Part shown: piece by piece, positions 1 to 9,069 of the stretch
Layout: the number at the start of each line of letters is the position of its first letter
How positions within the stretch are numbered: the first letter of the stretch is position 1
Source of the DNA: Myripristis murdjan
Lineage: Eukaryota; Chordata; Actinopteri; Holocentriformes; Holocentridae
Assembly: GCF_902150065.1 (NCBI RefSeq)
Contig: NC_043990.1
Coordinates: 2,257,117-2,321,116, forward strand
Direction: 5' to 3'
Length of the DNA stretch: 64,000 bases
Notes under the pieces: model-generated
Told to the model about the DNA's origin: nothing
The model's input: the letters and a program-made list of their open reading frames with translations, nothing else
Database searches by the model: none
Made by a program: the position numbers and the translations under genes

Positions 1-401
1 AGCTGTTTTGAAGGCTGGAGGTTCGAGCTTTGGAGGCCCAGAAGCGCCTGCCAGAGTGGAGCAGGGAGAAGAGGTGATGCAGTGGGTGGGTGTTGTCCTG
101 CAGGATGCTGTTTGCATGGCGGAGACAGCGAGTCCGAAAGATGTCATCTAAGGAGGGGAGGGGAAGACCGATGATTTTTCCAGCTGTTTTGATGACTCGT
201 TTTAGTGATTTCCATGCAATTGTCATTGTCCGTGCAATTTGCGTACCATGCAGTGATGCAGAAAGTTAAAATGCTCTCAATAGAGCAGTGATAAAAAGTC
301 TTAAGCAGATCTGCCAACAGGTTGTTCTTTTTTACAGTCCTTAAAAAATAAAGCTGCTGGTGGGCTTTTTTTTATTTATTTATTTTTTTAACTATAGAAG
401 T
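1..401 (-). mobile_element. LINE fragment, Rex1/CR1-like, C-terminal part
   Basis: Read on the minus strand this segment encodes the region after the reverse transcriptase core of a fish non-LTR element, including AHQQLYFLRTVKKNNLLADL and FYHCSIESILTFCITAWYAN. It continues the fragment at 970-1303, from which it is separated by a hAT-like insertion. It runs off the window edge, and its frame decays towards position 1. Clade assignment rests on remembered family motifs. Confidence 0.75.
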
Positions 402-969
402 CAGTAGCGGTTTTAGGCACGGGCGAAGCGGGCAGCCGCCCGGGGCGGCATATTTTCATGTCACGCGGGGGGCAGCATGAGCGCAAAAAAAAAAAAAAAA
501 AAAAAAAATCATCCTCGCTGCAAAGCAGTTTTCTATTACCGTATTCATCTGAATATAAGACAATATTTTTTCCATTGAAAATATGAACGTATGAACAAAA
601 GTTGATTTATAATGAGAGGATGGCAGTATGTGTGTGCTGCTCACCTGTCAGATCCGGCAGACCTGACCGGGTGGGCGCGGCACCTGTAAGCATCAAGCCG
701 GTGCCGCAACCGGCCCGCCTGATGCCGACCGGTGGCTTTTTTTTTATGCAAACAAGATTTTGTCCATATAAAAAGTATTTTTCCAAAAAAGGTATTTGTG
801 CAGGTGTTGGCGCCCCTGCTCTGGGAGGGGCGCGTGTAGCAGCCAGAGGGGCACCGGTAGCGGCCATTATTGCTTGGAAGTTCTCGCTGCGCGCGCGCGC
901 GCGACTACAGCGGAAGGGTGCAAGGCAGTAATTTCGCCCAGGGCGGCAACATGGGCAGAACCGCCACTG
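402..969. mobile_element. hAT-like non-autonomous DNA transposon
   Basis: The ends are inverted repeats: CAGTAGCGGTTTTAGGCA at the left and the reverse complement CAGTGGCGGTTCTGCCCA at the right. The flanking 8-mers are ATAGAAGT (394-401) and ATGGAAGT (970-977), a 7/8 match as expected for an 8-bp target duplication. It interrupts a LINE. The interior has a poly-A run, a (GC)n tract and a CACCTGTCAGATCCGGCAG segment shared with the arms of the foldback element at 16686-19480. No transposase is visible. Confidence 0.7.
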
Positions 970-1303
970 ATGGAAGTTGTGCTGACGTCCAATTTAAGGT
1001 CCTCTATGATCCATGTCCCCAGAAACTTAAAACTGGAGACTCTCTCCACTTCCTCACCATTAATGTGCAGGGGGGAGGGCTCGTCTCTGTGCCTCCTGAA
1101 ATCCTGAAATCCACAGTGATTTCTTTTGTCTTTTTGACATTTAGGGTCAAGTTGTTTTCATTACACCATCCTACTAGCGTGTCGACTTCGTCTCTGTAGG
1201 CGGTCTCGTTGCTGTTGCAGATCTTCCCCACCACAGTCATGTCGTCAGCAAACTTTATTATGGTGTTTGAAGGGTGGGTGGAGACACAGTCGTACTGTAT
1301 ATA
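970..1303 (-). mobile_element. LINE fragment, Rex1/CR1-like RT core
   Basis: Minus-strand translation gives YDCVSTHPSNTIIKFADDMT, with the FADD catalytic motif of the reverse transcriptase, then YRDEVDTLVGWCNENNLTLN and, after a frameshift, VERVSSFKFLGTWIIEDLKL. The fragment is 5'-truncated near 1303 and is the upstream half of the element at 1-401. Confidence 0.8.
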
Positions 1304-1492
1304 TTACTTTATTTATTAGGTTGAAAAAAAGGCCAAAGTAAAAGTACATTAATGTAGTGTTTTTATCTGCAGAAATCTGGGGAAAGTAGTAATGAGGCAG
1401 TATGTTAAAATGATGTACACATTCAGAAACGTCCTGATGAGAGTAATGTGTGTCCCTGTTGGAGTGGGTCAGAGCATTTCCATAGAGAGCCA

Positions 1493-1617
1493 CTTTGCAT
1501 CAGCAGCACCATGCTCCAGTGCTCTGGGAGACTTTATAGTCCTCAGAGTTGAAGACTGGATGACTGACAGCTGTCCTTCATGACAACAGAAGCCCCAGAA
1601 ATCCTCCTCATCCAAAC
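1493..1617 (+). promoter_or_regulatory. VA promoter and 5' UTR (V at 1618)
   Basis: Octamer-like CTTTGCAT at 1493-1500 (one mismatch to ATTTGCAT) and TATA-like TTTATAG at 1533-1539. A 13-codon upstream ORF ([13 protein letters not shown]) at 1580-1621 ends in a TGA that overlaps the leader ATG. An earlier 7-codon ORF starts at 1560 and ends inside the start codon of the second. Confidence 0.7.
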
Positions 1618-2100
1618 ATGACTTTGAGCTCCATCCTCATCTGGACTCTCCTCTGCTGCTGCTTGACAGGTAAAGTCCAGAGAATCAAAGTCCTCTCCTC
1701 TATGAAGATCCGTCCCTCTGAAATGAAGCGGAGAAAAGCATGACGCTGCTTTGTGTTTTTGTCTGTGTGTCCTCAGAGTCCAGAGGCCAGGTCACAGTGA
1801 CTCAGCCTGGAGCAGTGAGGGCGGCTCTGGGAGCCTCCATCACCATCACATGTAAAACCAGCCAGGATGTTTATGTGTGGAGCGGCTACCACTATTTAGC
1901 CTGGTACCAACAGAGAGATGGAGAAACTCCTAAGCTGCTCATTTATCGGGCTAATAATCGAGTATCAGGGATTCCAGGTCGTTTTACAGGCAGTGGATCA
2001 GGGAGTGACTTCACTCTGACCATCAGTGGAGTCCAGGCTGAAGATGCAGCAGTTTACTACTGTCAGAGTTACCATGAAATCAACAGTCAGTATCTGTTCA
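1618..2100 (+). CDS. Ig light chain V gene, VA family (VA1)
   Basis: Antigen-binding variable segment of a kappa-like light chain. Exon 1 (1618-1669) encodes the signal peptide [18 protein letters not shown] and is followed by a GTAAAG donor. The acceptor CCTCAG leads into exon 2 (1777-2100), starting [10 protein letters not shown]. The conserved Cys (ITCKTS), Trp (AWYQQ) and second Cys (YYCQS) are all present. CDR1 is [11 protein letters not shown] (11 residues); the germline CDR3 part is [12 protein letters not shown]. The exon opens directly into the recombination signal, so the segment looks functional but unrearranged. It lies left of, and opposite to, the first C-J-J cassette, so joining must invert. 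Confidence 0.95.
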
Positions 2101-2128
2101 CACAGTGAAAAAGCGTCGTACAAAAACC
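2101..2128 (+). other. 12-bp-spacer recombination signal, VA1
   Basis: Heptamer CACAGTG at 2101-2107, 12-bp spacer, nonamer ACAAAAACC at 2120-2128. Confidence 0.95.
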
Positions 2129-2206
2129 TCCCTCAGTCAGACTGAACAGAAACTGAAGTGACTGCTGCAGCTGGAAGCTACTGCAGGGACTGATACAGTT
2201 CACTGA

Positions 2207-2210
<4 letters not shown>

Positions 2211-2237
<27 letters not shown>
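2211..2237. repeat. (CA)n microsatellite 3' of VA1
   Basis: The tract lies about 85 bp past the recombination signal, as after every VA gene. Past it, the usual VA 3' flank (GTTGATGAGAACATATC...) is missing and the sequence resembles that after the second CA tract at 39.6 kb, which suggests a deletion between CA tracts. Confidence 0.85.
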
Positions 2238-2239
<2 letters not shown>

Positions 2240-3240
2240 AAAGTTTAAAAGCCATTAATGATGCCTGCCTCTTAACTGAATCTTCAACCTCCTGAATGGG
2301 CAAAGAGTTCTTTCTTTGTAGTGACAGGATTTGTTCTTTTACAGAAATCACAATTCTGTTCTACTTTCTGAAATAAGATTATCAGTGTCGCCCTCAAAAG
2401 AAAGCTAATGGCCAATATCGATGCACAGATATTTGTGATGAGAAAGACGTCCAACTGCAAACGACAGAAATGAGAAAATTATTTCCAGAATTTACGTGAA
2501 TCATCCTTGAAAAGCCCCATTTGTAGCTGTAAGATACTATGTTTTAACACATCCAGTATTAGAGATATACTGTGTTTTGTCAAATGATTATTATTGCGTC
2601 ACCATCCACCAAAAGCCTGCTCTAGACCTGTTTCATATAAAATGATGAAGCAGTAATCCACCATAATGTGTTTTGTCCAAATCTGTTGCTGCTGATATGC
2701 ATTTTAAGCAGAATGGAAAGTTAGAAATGTTTTTCTCTGTGAGTTGATAAGGGACTTAAACATTTAGGGAAAGCAGGACGACTTTGACACAGAACAGCAG
2801 GTGTCTGGGTCAGATCCCTCACTGAGAGGGAGCACATGGGCTGCCCTCCAAACCTGAGCAAGATAATTATTAGATTGAAATTATTTACTGTTTTCACAGC
2901 AGGAGATTTTTATATTTTTTTTAGTTTGCTAGTAGCTGGTTGAATTCCTAACAATCCAGTAATGTTTCACAGGCTTATTATGAACAGCTAAAGAGGAAGA
3001 AGACTCAAACATTCAAAGTTCAATGTTTTTCTAGATTTTTTAGGGTCTACAGGAGGGACAGGTGTTGCAAATCAGCATCCACTACAAATACTATAACACT
3101 AACACTGGAAAACTGTTTTCAGTTTGTCTGTGTACATTGTTTCGATTCCTATCAAACCATGAATAAATCAATAATAATCTGAGATAACATTTCCAAAGTA
3201 TCTTTACTTGGCTTTCCTAAAAGTGTATCCTCTCTCTAAC
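2240..3240. other. Intergenic, no gene seen
   Basis: AT-rich sequence with no coding signal. Parts of 2240-2800 can be aligned by eye with 39580-39930 (3' flank of the V gene at 38417), so this is decayed duplicated V-gene flank. Confidence 0.6.
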
Positions 3241-3329
3241 TTCTGACAAACAGCCAAACAGCTGCAGAGTCGGTCCTCCCACCTTCAGCCCTGGAGAGGT
3301 TTCTAAATGACAGCAGATCTGAAAACTCA

Positions 3330-3842
3330 ACAGAACAAGAGCTGGATCTGTCTTTGACTGTGAGGATATGAGAGGGAACATGTTTGAACAAGGAAGAAGG
3401 AAATCAAGAGGCCTTCAGACTCAAACAGGGATTGAGGTGACAGTATTGAACCTGTGGGGGGCGCTAGTGGGTTTCCAACAGAATGTGGAACAAACAGTGA
3501 GCAGGGAAGTGTGCTGGTTCCACATGGACTGAAAAGCCAGTAATTCATCTGTTGTACAGACACTGAGTCAGAGCAGAAGAGGAGAATGTGCTGGAAGACT
3601 GTAGAAGGAAACCTGAGCATCAGAAAATAAAGCCAAGCCACTGAAATACAGACAAGCAGCAAGAACAAGGAGACTGCTGAGGAAAATAACAATATGGAAA
3701 GCAGATGAGAGCATTTTACTGACATAGTTTTAAAAATTAATAACTTACAAAATTTTATTGAACAGCACTTTTCTACACTTAAATAAAACCTGATAATAAT
3801 CGCATATGCATGAGGATCACTGAAACAGTCAAATCCCCCAGC
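3330..3842. repeat. Duplicated block, pair with 40190-40676
   Basis: The sequence from about 3400 (GAGGCCTTCAGACTCA) to the GT tract is nearly the same as 40240-40676, including GGGGGGCGCTAGTGGG and CCCCAGCACTGTGTG. In the other copy the block leads into a VB gene; here it does not. Confidence 0.85.

Positions 3843-3906
<64 letters not shown>
3843..3906. repeat. (GT)n microsatellite
   Basis: About 32 GT units with one interruption. It corresponds to the GT tract just upstream of the VB promoters at 28.6 and 40.7 kb, but here no VB gene follows. Confidence 0.9.
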
Positions 3907-4214
3907 ATCAGAGATAGTTTACATTATACTGGACATAAAAGAGGCAAATTTTTGACAATATTCATAAATTCTTCATCTGTATGAGTTGATATATTTAATT
4001 CCAAGAAAAGGAAGTAAATGAATGCATTTTAAAGTTGGCGTTTGATTTTGTTGAAAGTATGATCAAAATGAATATAATAAATAAATGTAATTAGGGTTTT
4101 TTAGACATCCTTAAAAAGACGGTACAAAGTAAACTAATATCAATGTAAAAACATGCTGATGAGAGTAATGTGTGTCCCTGTTGGAGTGGGTCAGAGCATT
4201 TCCATAGAGAGCCA

Positions 4215-4339
4215 CTTTGCATCAGCAGCACCATGCTCCAGTGCTCTGGGAGAGTTTATAGTCCTGAGAGTTGAAGACTGGATGACTGACAGCTGTCCTT
4301 CATGACAACAGAAGCCCCAGAAATCCTCCTCATCCAAAC
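4215..4339 (+). promoter_or_regulatory. VA promoter and 5' UTR (V at 4340)
   Basis: CTTTGCAT at 4215-4222; TATA-like box at 4255-4261; upstream ORF 4302-4343 whose stop overlaps the leader ATG. Confidence 0.7.
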
Positions 4340-4813
4340 ATGACTTTGAGCTCCATCCTCATCTGGACTCTCCTCTGCTGCTGCTTGACAGGTAAAGTCC
4401 AGAGAATCAAAGTCCTCTCCTCTATGAAGATCCGTCCCTCTGAAATGAAGCGGAGAAAAGCATGACGCTGCTTTGTGTTTTTGTCTGTGTGTCCTCAGAG
4501 TCCAGAGGCCAGGTCACAGTGACTCAGCCTGGAGCAGTGAGCGCTGCTCTGGGAGCCTCCGTCAAGATCACATGTAAAACCAGCCAGGATGTTCATGGTG
4601 GGAGCTATTTAGCCTGGTACCAACTGAAAGATGGAGAAATTCCAAAACTCCTCATTTACTTGGCTAATAATCGAGAATCAGGGATTCCAGATCGTTTTAC
4701 AGGCAGTGGATCAGGGAGTGACTTCACTCTGACCATCAGTGGAGTCCAGGCTGAAGATGCAGCAGTTTACTACTGTCAGAGTTACCACGATATCAACAGT
4801 AAAGATGTGTTCA
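4340..4813 (+). CDS. Ig light chain V gene, VA family (VA2)
   Basis: Exon 1 4340-4391, exon 2 4499-4813. The leader is identical to VA1. This is a short-CDR1 member: QDVHGGSY (8 residues), framework [16 protein letters not shown], germline CDR3 [12 protein letters not shown]. Framework 1 differs slightly ([15 protein letters not shown]). All conserved Cys and Trp residues are present and both splice sites are intact. It is the V gene nearest the first constant exon (about 1.3 kb from its stop codon), on the opposite strand, so joining inverts a segment that contains C and the used J. Confidence 0.95.
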
Positions 4814-4841
4814 CACAGTGAAAAAGCATTGTACAAAAACC
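4814..4841 (+). other. 12-bp-spacer recombination signal, VA2
   Basis: Heptamer 4814-4820, spacer AAAAAGCATTGT, nonamer 4833-4841. Confidence 0.95.
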
Positions 4842-4921
4842 TCCCTCAGTCTGACTGAACAGAAACTGAAGTGACTGCTGCAGCTGGAAGCTACTGCAGG
4901 GACTGATACAGTTCACTGAGG

Positions 4922-4930
4922 ACACACACA

Positions 4931-4965
<35 letters not shown>
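4922..4965. repeat. (CA)n microsatellite 3' of VA2
   Basis: Imperfect CA tract with one GA interruption, followed by the standard VA 3' flank (GTTGATGAGAACATATC, then CTTCAAACAGCCACCTCCCA). Confidence 0.85.
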
Positions 4966-4968
<3 letters not shown>

Positions 4969-5269
4969 TACAGTTGATGAGAACATATCATCTTGTTCAT
5001 AGTGTCAGTGTCAGTTTTCCCTCTGAGCTTCAAACAGCCACCTCCCACCTCAACAAGCTGAAAGTTCCCCCAAATGAAGAGGACAGTTCCAGTGAAGAAG
5101 CCCAATCAGAAACATTCAAAGCACAACAACATGGAGCAAAGTGAGCTGCCCTGATGCCGACCCCCAAACCACTGCTGAATGATCCAAACAGCTTATCCCC
5201 CACACATCAACATCCATTCACTGACCACACAGCAAAACGTCACATACACATCAGTAACAATGTATGCTG

Positions 5270-5521
5270 AGGATAATACCAATAGTGCAATAAAATTTCT
5301 GTTAAACAGATTACATGTTACATTAGTGTTGTGTCACTGTTCAGTGTGGTTATGACTGTGGGATCAAAACTGTTCCAGAATCCCGTGGTGCGTGTTTTGA
5401 TGGATCTGTATCTTCTGCCAGATGGCAAAAGTTCAAAAAGGTGGTGGGCAGGGTGGAAAGGATCCTTGATTATGTTGTGTGACTTCTGTAAGCAGCGCAA
5501 GGTGAAGATTAATAGTGCCAT
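5270..5521 (-). mobile_element. LINE 3' fragment, Rex1/CR1-like
   Basis: The minus strand encodes the C-terminal tail of the reverse transcriptase ORF: NIIKDPFHPAHHLFELLPSG then RRYRSIKTRTTGFWNSF. Only the last ~70 codons and the 3' UTR remain. It replaces the part of the VA 3' flank that carries a decayed J in other copies. Confidence 0.8.
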
Positions 5522-5870
5522 TCCTTTAAATTTAGTTCATTGTTCAAACTAGCAGTCATTCCCATATGCTGATGAAATCATTTTTTTTTAATTTTTATAA
5601 TTGTGAATAATGAGAACAATGAGAGCAAGTTTTCTCCAGTAATAAAAGCAGTAACAAAGCATATGAAAGCTGCTTGGCCTAATCACTACTTTGCCTGGGA
5701 AGCATTATTCTGAATTAAATGAAGCTTTCCTGAAGTTTGACACCCTCATTTACATTTTGAAATCTTACAGTATGTGTGCCAGCTGAACCTAAAATCCACT
5801 CTCCATCCCCGTGCTTTAATATCAGTGTAGATCAGGACATAGGACATAACTTATTTGTTACAAAGATTTT

Positions 5871-5876
5871 TTTATT
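5871..5876 (-). terminator. Polyadenylation signal of constant exon 1
   Basis: AATAAA on the minus strand (TTTATT on plus), about 190 nt past the C stop codon. The same signal lies at 30335-30340 and 42561-42566 for the other two C exons. Confidence 0.65.
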
Positions 5877-5944
5877 ATTATTTTAACATATATAGAGTAT
5901 CAGCATTACAGCAAGAAAAATAAACGATTATTTAATGATTTAAT

Positions 5945-5963
5945 GAGAGAGAGAAAGAGAGAA

Positions 5964-5994
<31 letters not shown>

Positions 5995-5995
5995 C
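5945..5995. repeat. (GA)n tract in the 3' UTR of C1
   Basis: GA-rich tract between the C stop codon and the polyadenylation signal. The equivalent tracts in the other cassettes are at 30380-30442 and 42637-42673 and differ in length. Confidence 0.85.
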
Positions 5996-6067
5996 ATGAG
6001 GCAGAGTGCAGAGTGAGAGCAGCTGCAGAGTGAAACCAGTAGCAGAAGTCCCAGTGAGTCAGGTCAG

Positions 6068-6396
6068 TTACTGGGGACACTGGTCTCTCCTCAGTGTCTC
6101 GGCCTGCAGAGACTGGGAGCCCTGGGTGGCCTCACAGGTGACAGAGCCCAGCTTCCTCCACTGGTCTGCAGTGAGCCTCAGGGTGCTGCTCCAGCTGTAG
6201 AGGCCGTCCTTCTCCAGCACCCCGGGGCTCCTGCTCTGCTCCCAGCTGCTGCTGCTGCTGCTGCTGCCGTCCACCTTCCAGGCCAGCCTCCAGTCTGAGG
6301 GGAAGCCCTTGTTGGCCAGGCACATGAGCGTGGCCCTCCCCTGCTGCAGCTCCTCTCTGGAGGGGGGCAGCACCGTCAGGGTGGGAGGGGCGTCAC
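6068..6396 (-). CDS. Ig light chain constant domain, IgL1 type (C1)
   Basis: Constant domain exon of a kappa-like teleost light chain. The acceptor TCCTAG (6397-6402) precedes GTGACG; with the A left by the J donor this gives [17 protein letters not shown]. The C1-set cysteines are in [13 protein letters not shown] and [11 protein letters not shown]; the end LRRDQCPQ carries the cysteine that pairs with the heavy chain. One stop (TAA, 6068-6070) closes a 108-codon domain. A run of seven Ser codons (AGC repeats) follows WKVDG. The J-C intron is about 1 kb and holds the candidate enhancer. Confidence 0.97.
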
Positions 6397-6494
6397 CTAG
6401 GAGACAACAATCAGCTTAGAGGGCGGGAAATAAGCAGCTGGCAGTCAGTCAGCGGGCGGCTGGACACCTTTACTGTGTGAGAGTCCATTTTCCC

Positions 6495-6596
6495 CTTTAA
6501 GGACTTTCTGTCAGATGGTTTTTATGCTCCAGCAGTCACTCACTCACACCCTGTTTCACTTCCCTTTAAGAAGCCTCTCATGCACATCAGCACAGA
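6495..6596 (-). promoter_or_regulatory. Candidate light-chain intronic enhancer module (J-C intron 1)
   Basis: On the minus strand 6554-6563 reads GGAAGTGAAA, a perfect GGAANNGAAA ETS-IRF composite site of the type bound by PU.1 and IRF4 in mammalian light-chain enhancers. The module also has an E-box (CAGATG) and a kappaB-like AGGACTTTCT. The same ~100 bp occurs in both other J-C introns and in three VB-VA spacers. Function is inferred from motifs and position. Confidence 0.6.
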
Positions 6597-6599
6597 AAG

Positions 6600-7380
6600 A
6601 GTCCACATATGAACACAAATACATCAATACACATAACGGATAAATATAAAGATGATTTGGATACTCCATAAAATTTATCCCTCATCACTAATGCTATGTT
6701 TCTTAAATAATTTAAGGAATTAAATAAAACAATTTACAGTTTTTGTCATTACAAATTGTGTTTTATTTAAAGTTAAAATGAATGCGCACTAAAATAGTGG
6801 ATGCTTTGAAGAAATCTGAACAAGAACATCTTTAACTGAGATAAACTTTTGTTGATCATTTTCTGCCAAAAGATATTAAAGCCATACAAATCTGTTCAGC
6901 AAAACTGATTCCAACCAGCAAACACAAAAAAGTAAAGTATTAAATTATTTTCATCCCACATGTGAAAAAAGATATGAAATTAAATTAAGAATATGAAATT
7001 TGGCTACACTGCCAGATTATAATCTTGATCCCCACTCTGTTCAAATTAGTTTTCATTCAGCTTTCATGTCATGTAAAAATACTAAATGAAAATCAATATG
7101 GTCAAACAGTCTGAAGGAACCAAAGCTTTGCATTCAACTTTTCTAACTTTGAAGCTGGCCAGTTTTAAACATTTTTCACAATTTATAATGAAAAGTCTAA
7201 AGAAGTACTGAGTCAAACTAAGTGGTTAAGGAGAAAAACAGGCAAGAAAAAACAGTGGCTATAAGTGATGGAATTGAACAAAATACATGTTAAAACCAAC
7301 CACTAACACTCACACAGAAGAATACAAGTAACCCAGCAGCAGTAACACATCACATGATATTTAATATTTGTGCAGAAACT
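6600..7380. other. J-C intron 1, remaining part
   Basis: AT-rich intron sequence, alignable by eye with 31060-31850 and 43280-43980. No coding signal apart from the flanking J and C. Confidence 0.8.
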
Positions 7381-7383
7381 TAC

Positions 7384-7421
7384 TTCCAACATCCAGTCTG
7401 GTTCCTCCACCAAAAGTCCAC
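7384..7421 (-). CDS. Ig light chain J segment (J1-2, nearest C1)
   Basis: 38-nt J encoding [12 protein letters not shown] with the FGxG motif. The donor is GGAA|GTAAGT at 7384/7383. The leftover A completes a Ser codon with the GT of the C exon. It is the C-proximal J of the pair. Confidence 0.95.
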
Positions 7422-7460
7422 CACAGTGATACAAACTCATTGAGCCGCCGTACAAAAACC
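7422..7460 (-). other. 23-bp-spacer recombination signal, J1-2
   Basis: Read on plus: CACAGTG 7422-7428, 23-bp spacer, ACAAAAACC 7452-7460, so the signal sits 5' of a minus-strand J. With the 12-spacer V signals this satisfies the 12/23 rule. Confidence 0.95.
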
Positions 7461-7799
7461 TCTGACTGTAGAGAGACACGGCTCTCTCACTGTCAGAGAA
7501 AGCAACAACTACAAGCCCTCAAGATGCCACTTTAAAGAAATAATCTGGAATAAATGCTTTCTCTTTTCGTTCTAATGAACTTCATTGAAGAAAACTTAAA
7601 TTATCTCAATTAAAGAAATTTGATCAATCATTTGGATTCAGTTTTACAAAGTCTGCTCGGATTTCACTACTTAGAGATCACTGTTGGCTTAAAATCAGAT
7701 ATTAACAAGGAAAGTCAAGTATGGCTGTTTTTGCAAATAATCTGAAAAAATGAATATTTTTCTAATGGATTGGTAAGAACATGAAATAAGTAAACTTAC

Positions 7800-7837
7800 T
7801 TCCAACATCCAGTCTGGTTCCTCCACCAAAAGTGTAC
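7800..7837 (-). CDS. Ig light chain J segment (J1-1)
   Basis: Encodes [12 protein letters not shown], donor GGAA|GTAAGT. It lies 378 bp upstream of the other J; the two J flanks are near-duplicates, so the pair arose by tandem duplication. Confidence 0.95.
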
Positions 7838-7876
7838 CACAGTGATACAAACTCATTGAGGCGCCGTACAAAAACC
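7838..7876 (-). other. 23-bp-spacer recombination signal, J1-1
   Basis: Heptamer 7838-7844, nonamer 7868-7876. The spacer has AGGCGCCGT where the other five J signals have AGCCGCCGT. Confidence 0.95.
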
Positions 7877-8098
7877 TCTGACTGTAGAGAGACACGGCTC
7901 TCTCACTTTGAAAACAACAAACTCTCCTCAGTCTCAGCCACCAAAACTGACCAGCTGATGGAACAATCAGCTAAACTATCAAACTGGACCAATTTTAAAC
8001 CCTCATTAATTAGATTTTTGCAGGATCTTGTTAAACTTGTAAAGTGATATAAAACAGAAAAACATTTTGAAAACATCTTTAGAATCATCAAACTAAAC

Positions 8099-9010
8099 TT
8101 CATTCATTCATTCATTCATTCATTCATTCATTCATTTTTTGCCTCTTTTCTGGAGCTGGTTTGTGGTGGCAGCGAGCTGAGGAGGTCAGCCCAAATGACC
8201 TTTTCCAGGGCCACATCCACCAGCTCCTCCTGGGGGATCCCAAGGCGTTCCCAGGCCAACCGGGATACATAATCTCCTCCCAGCGTGTCCTGGGTCTGCC
8301 CCGGGGTCTCTTCCCAGGTGGTCGTGCCCAGAATACCTCCACCGGGAGGTGACCAGGAGGCATCCTGACTAGATCCCTGAACCACCTCAGCCGGCTCCTT
8401 TCAATGTGGAGGGTCAGCGGCTCTACTCCGAGCTCCTCACACTATCCCTAAGGGTGCACCCGGCCACCCTGCAGAGGAAACTCATTTCTGCCACTTGTAC
8501 CTGCGATCCCATTCTTTCGGTCAACACCCAGAGCTCGTGACCACAGGTGAGGGTTGGAACAAAGATCGACCAGTAAATCGAGAGCCTTGCCTTCTGACTC
8601 AGCTCCTTCCTCACCATGACGGTCCAGTACAGTGACTACAACTGCTGCTGCTGCCCCGATCTGCCTGTGGATCTCCCGCTCCATTCTCCCCTCAATTGTC
8701 AAACAAAACCCTGAGACTTTAACTCTTACTTGAACTCCTCCACTTGAGGACGCAACTCAATCCTCAATTAGAAAGGGCAAAACACCTTTTTCTGAAAGAG
8801 AATCATGGCCTTGGACTTAGAGCTGCTGATCCTCATCCTGACCACTTCACTCTTGGCTGCAAACTGCCTCAGTGCATGCTGGGAGGTCACAGGCTGATGA
8901 GGCCAGCAGGACCACATCATCTGCAAAGAGCAGGGACAAAATCCTGTGGTCACCAAAGTGACTGTGCCTTGAAATCCTGTCCATGAAGATCACAGACAGA
9001 AGACAAGGAG
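8099..9010 (-). mobile_element. LINE 3' fragment, Rex3/RTE-like
   Basis: Minus-strand frames encode HRILSLLFADDVVLL-type RT (FADD codons at 8916-8927), LRQFAAKSEVVRMRISSSKS, then ARLSIYWSIFVPTLTCGHEL and RLAWERLGIPQEELVDVALE, the typical end of fish RTE-clade elements. The 3' tail is an (AATG)n run at 8103-8134. It is 5'-truncated and frameshifted. The paralogous copy at 45022-45920 has the same flanks, so the insertion predates duplication of this cassette. Confidence 0.8.
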
Positions 9011-9069
9011 CAGCCCTAAACTAAACTAAACTAACTTAAACATAATTGTAGATTGTTAATATGGGAAAC

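Noticed and set aside
4782-5105. Minus ORF MGFFTGTVLFIWG with Cys-Val repeats (many copies)
   Set aside because: Antisense reading of the VA 3' flank and CA tract; the CVCVCV part is the dinucleotide repeat.
6132-6323. Poly-Gln ORF on minus (also 30581 and 42812)
   Set aside because: Frame-shifted shadow of the constant exon through its AGC repeat.
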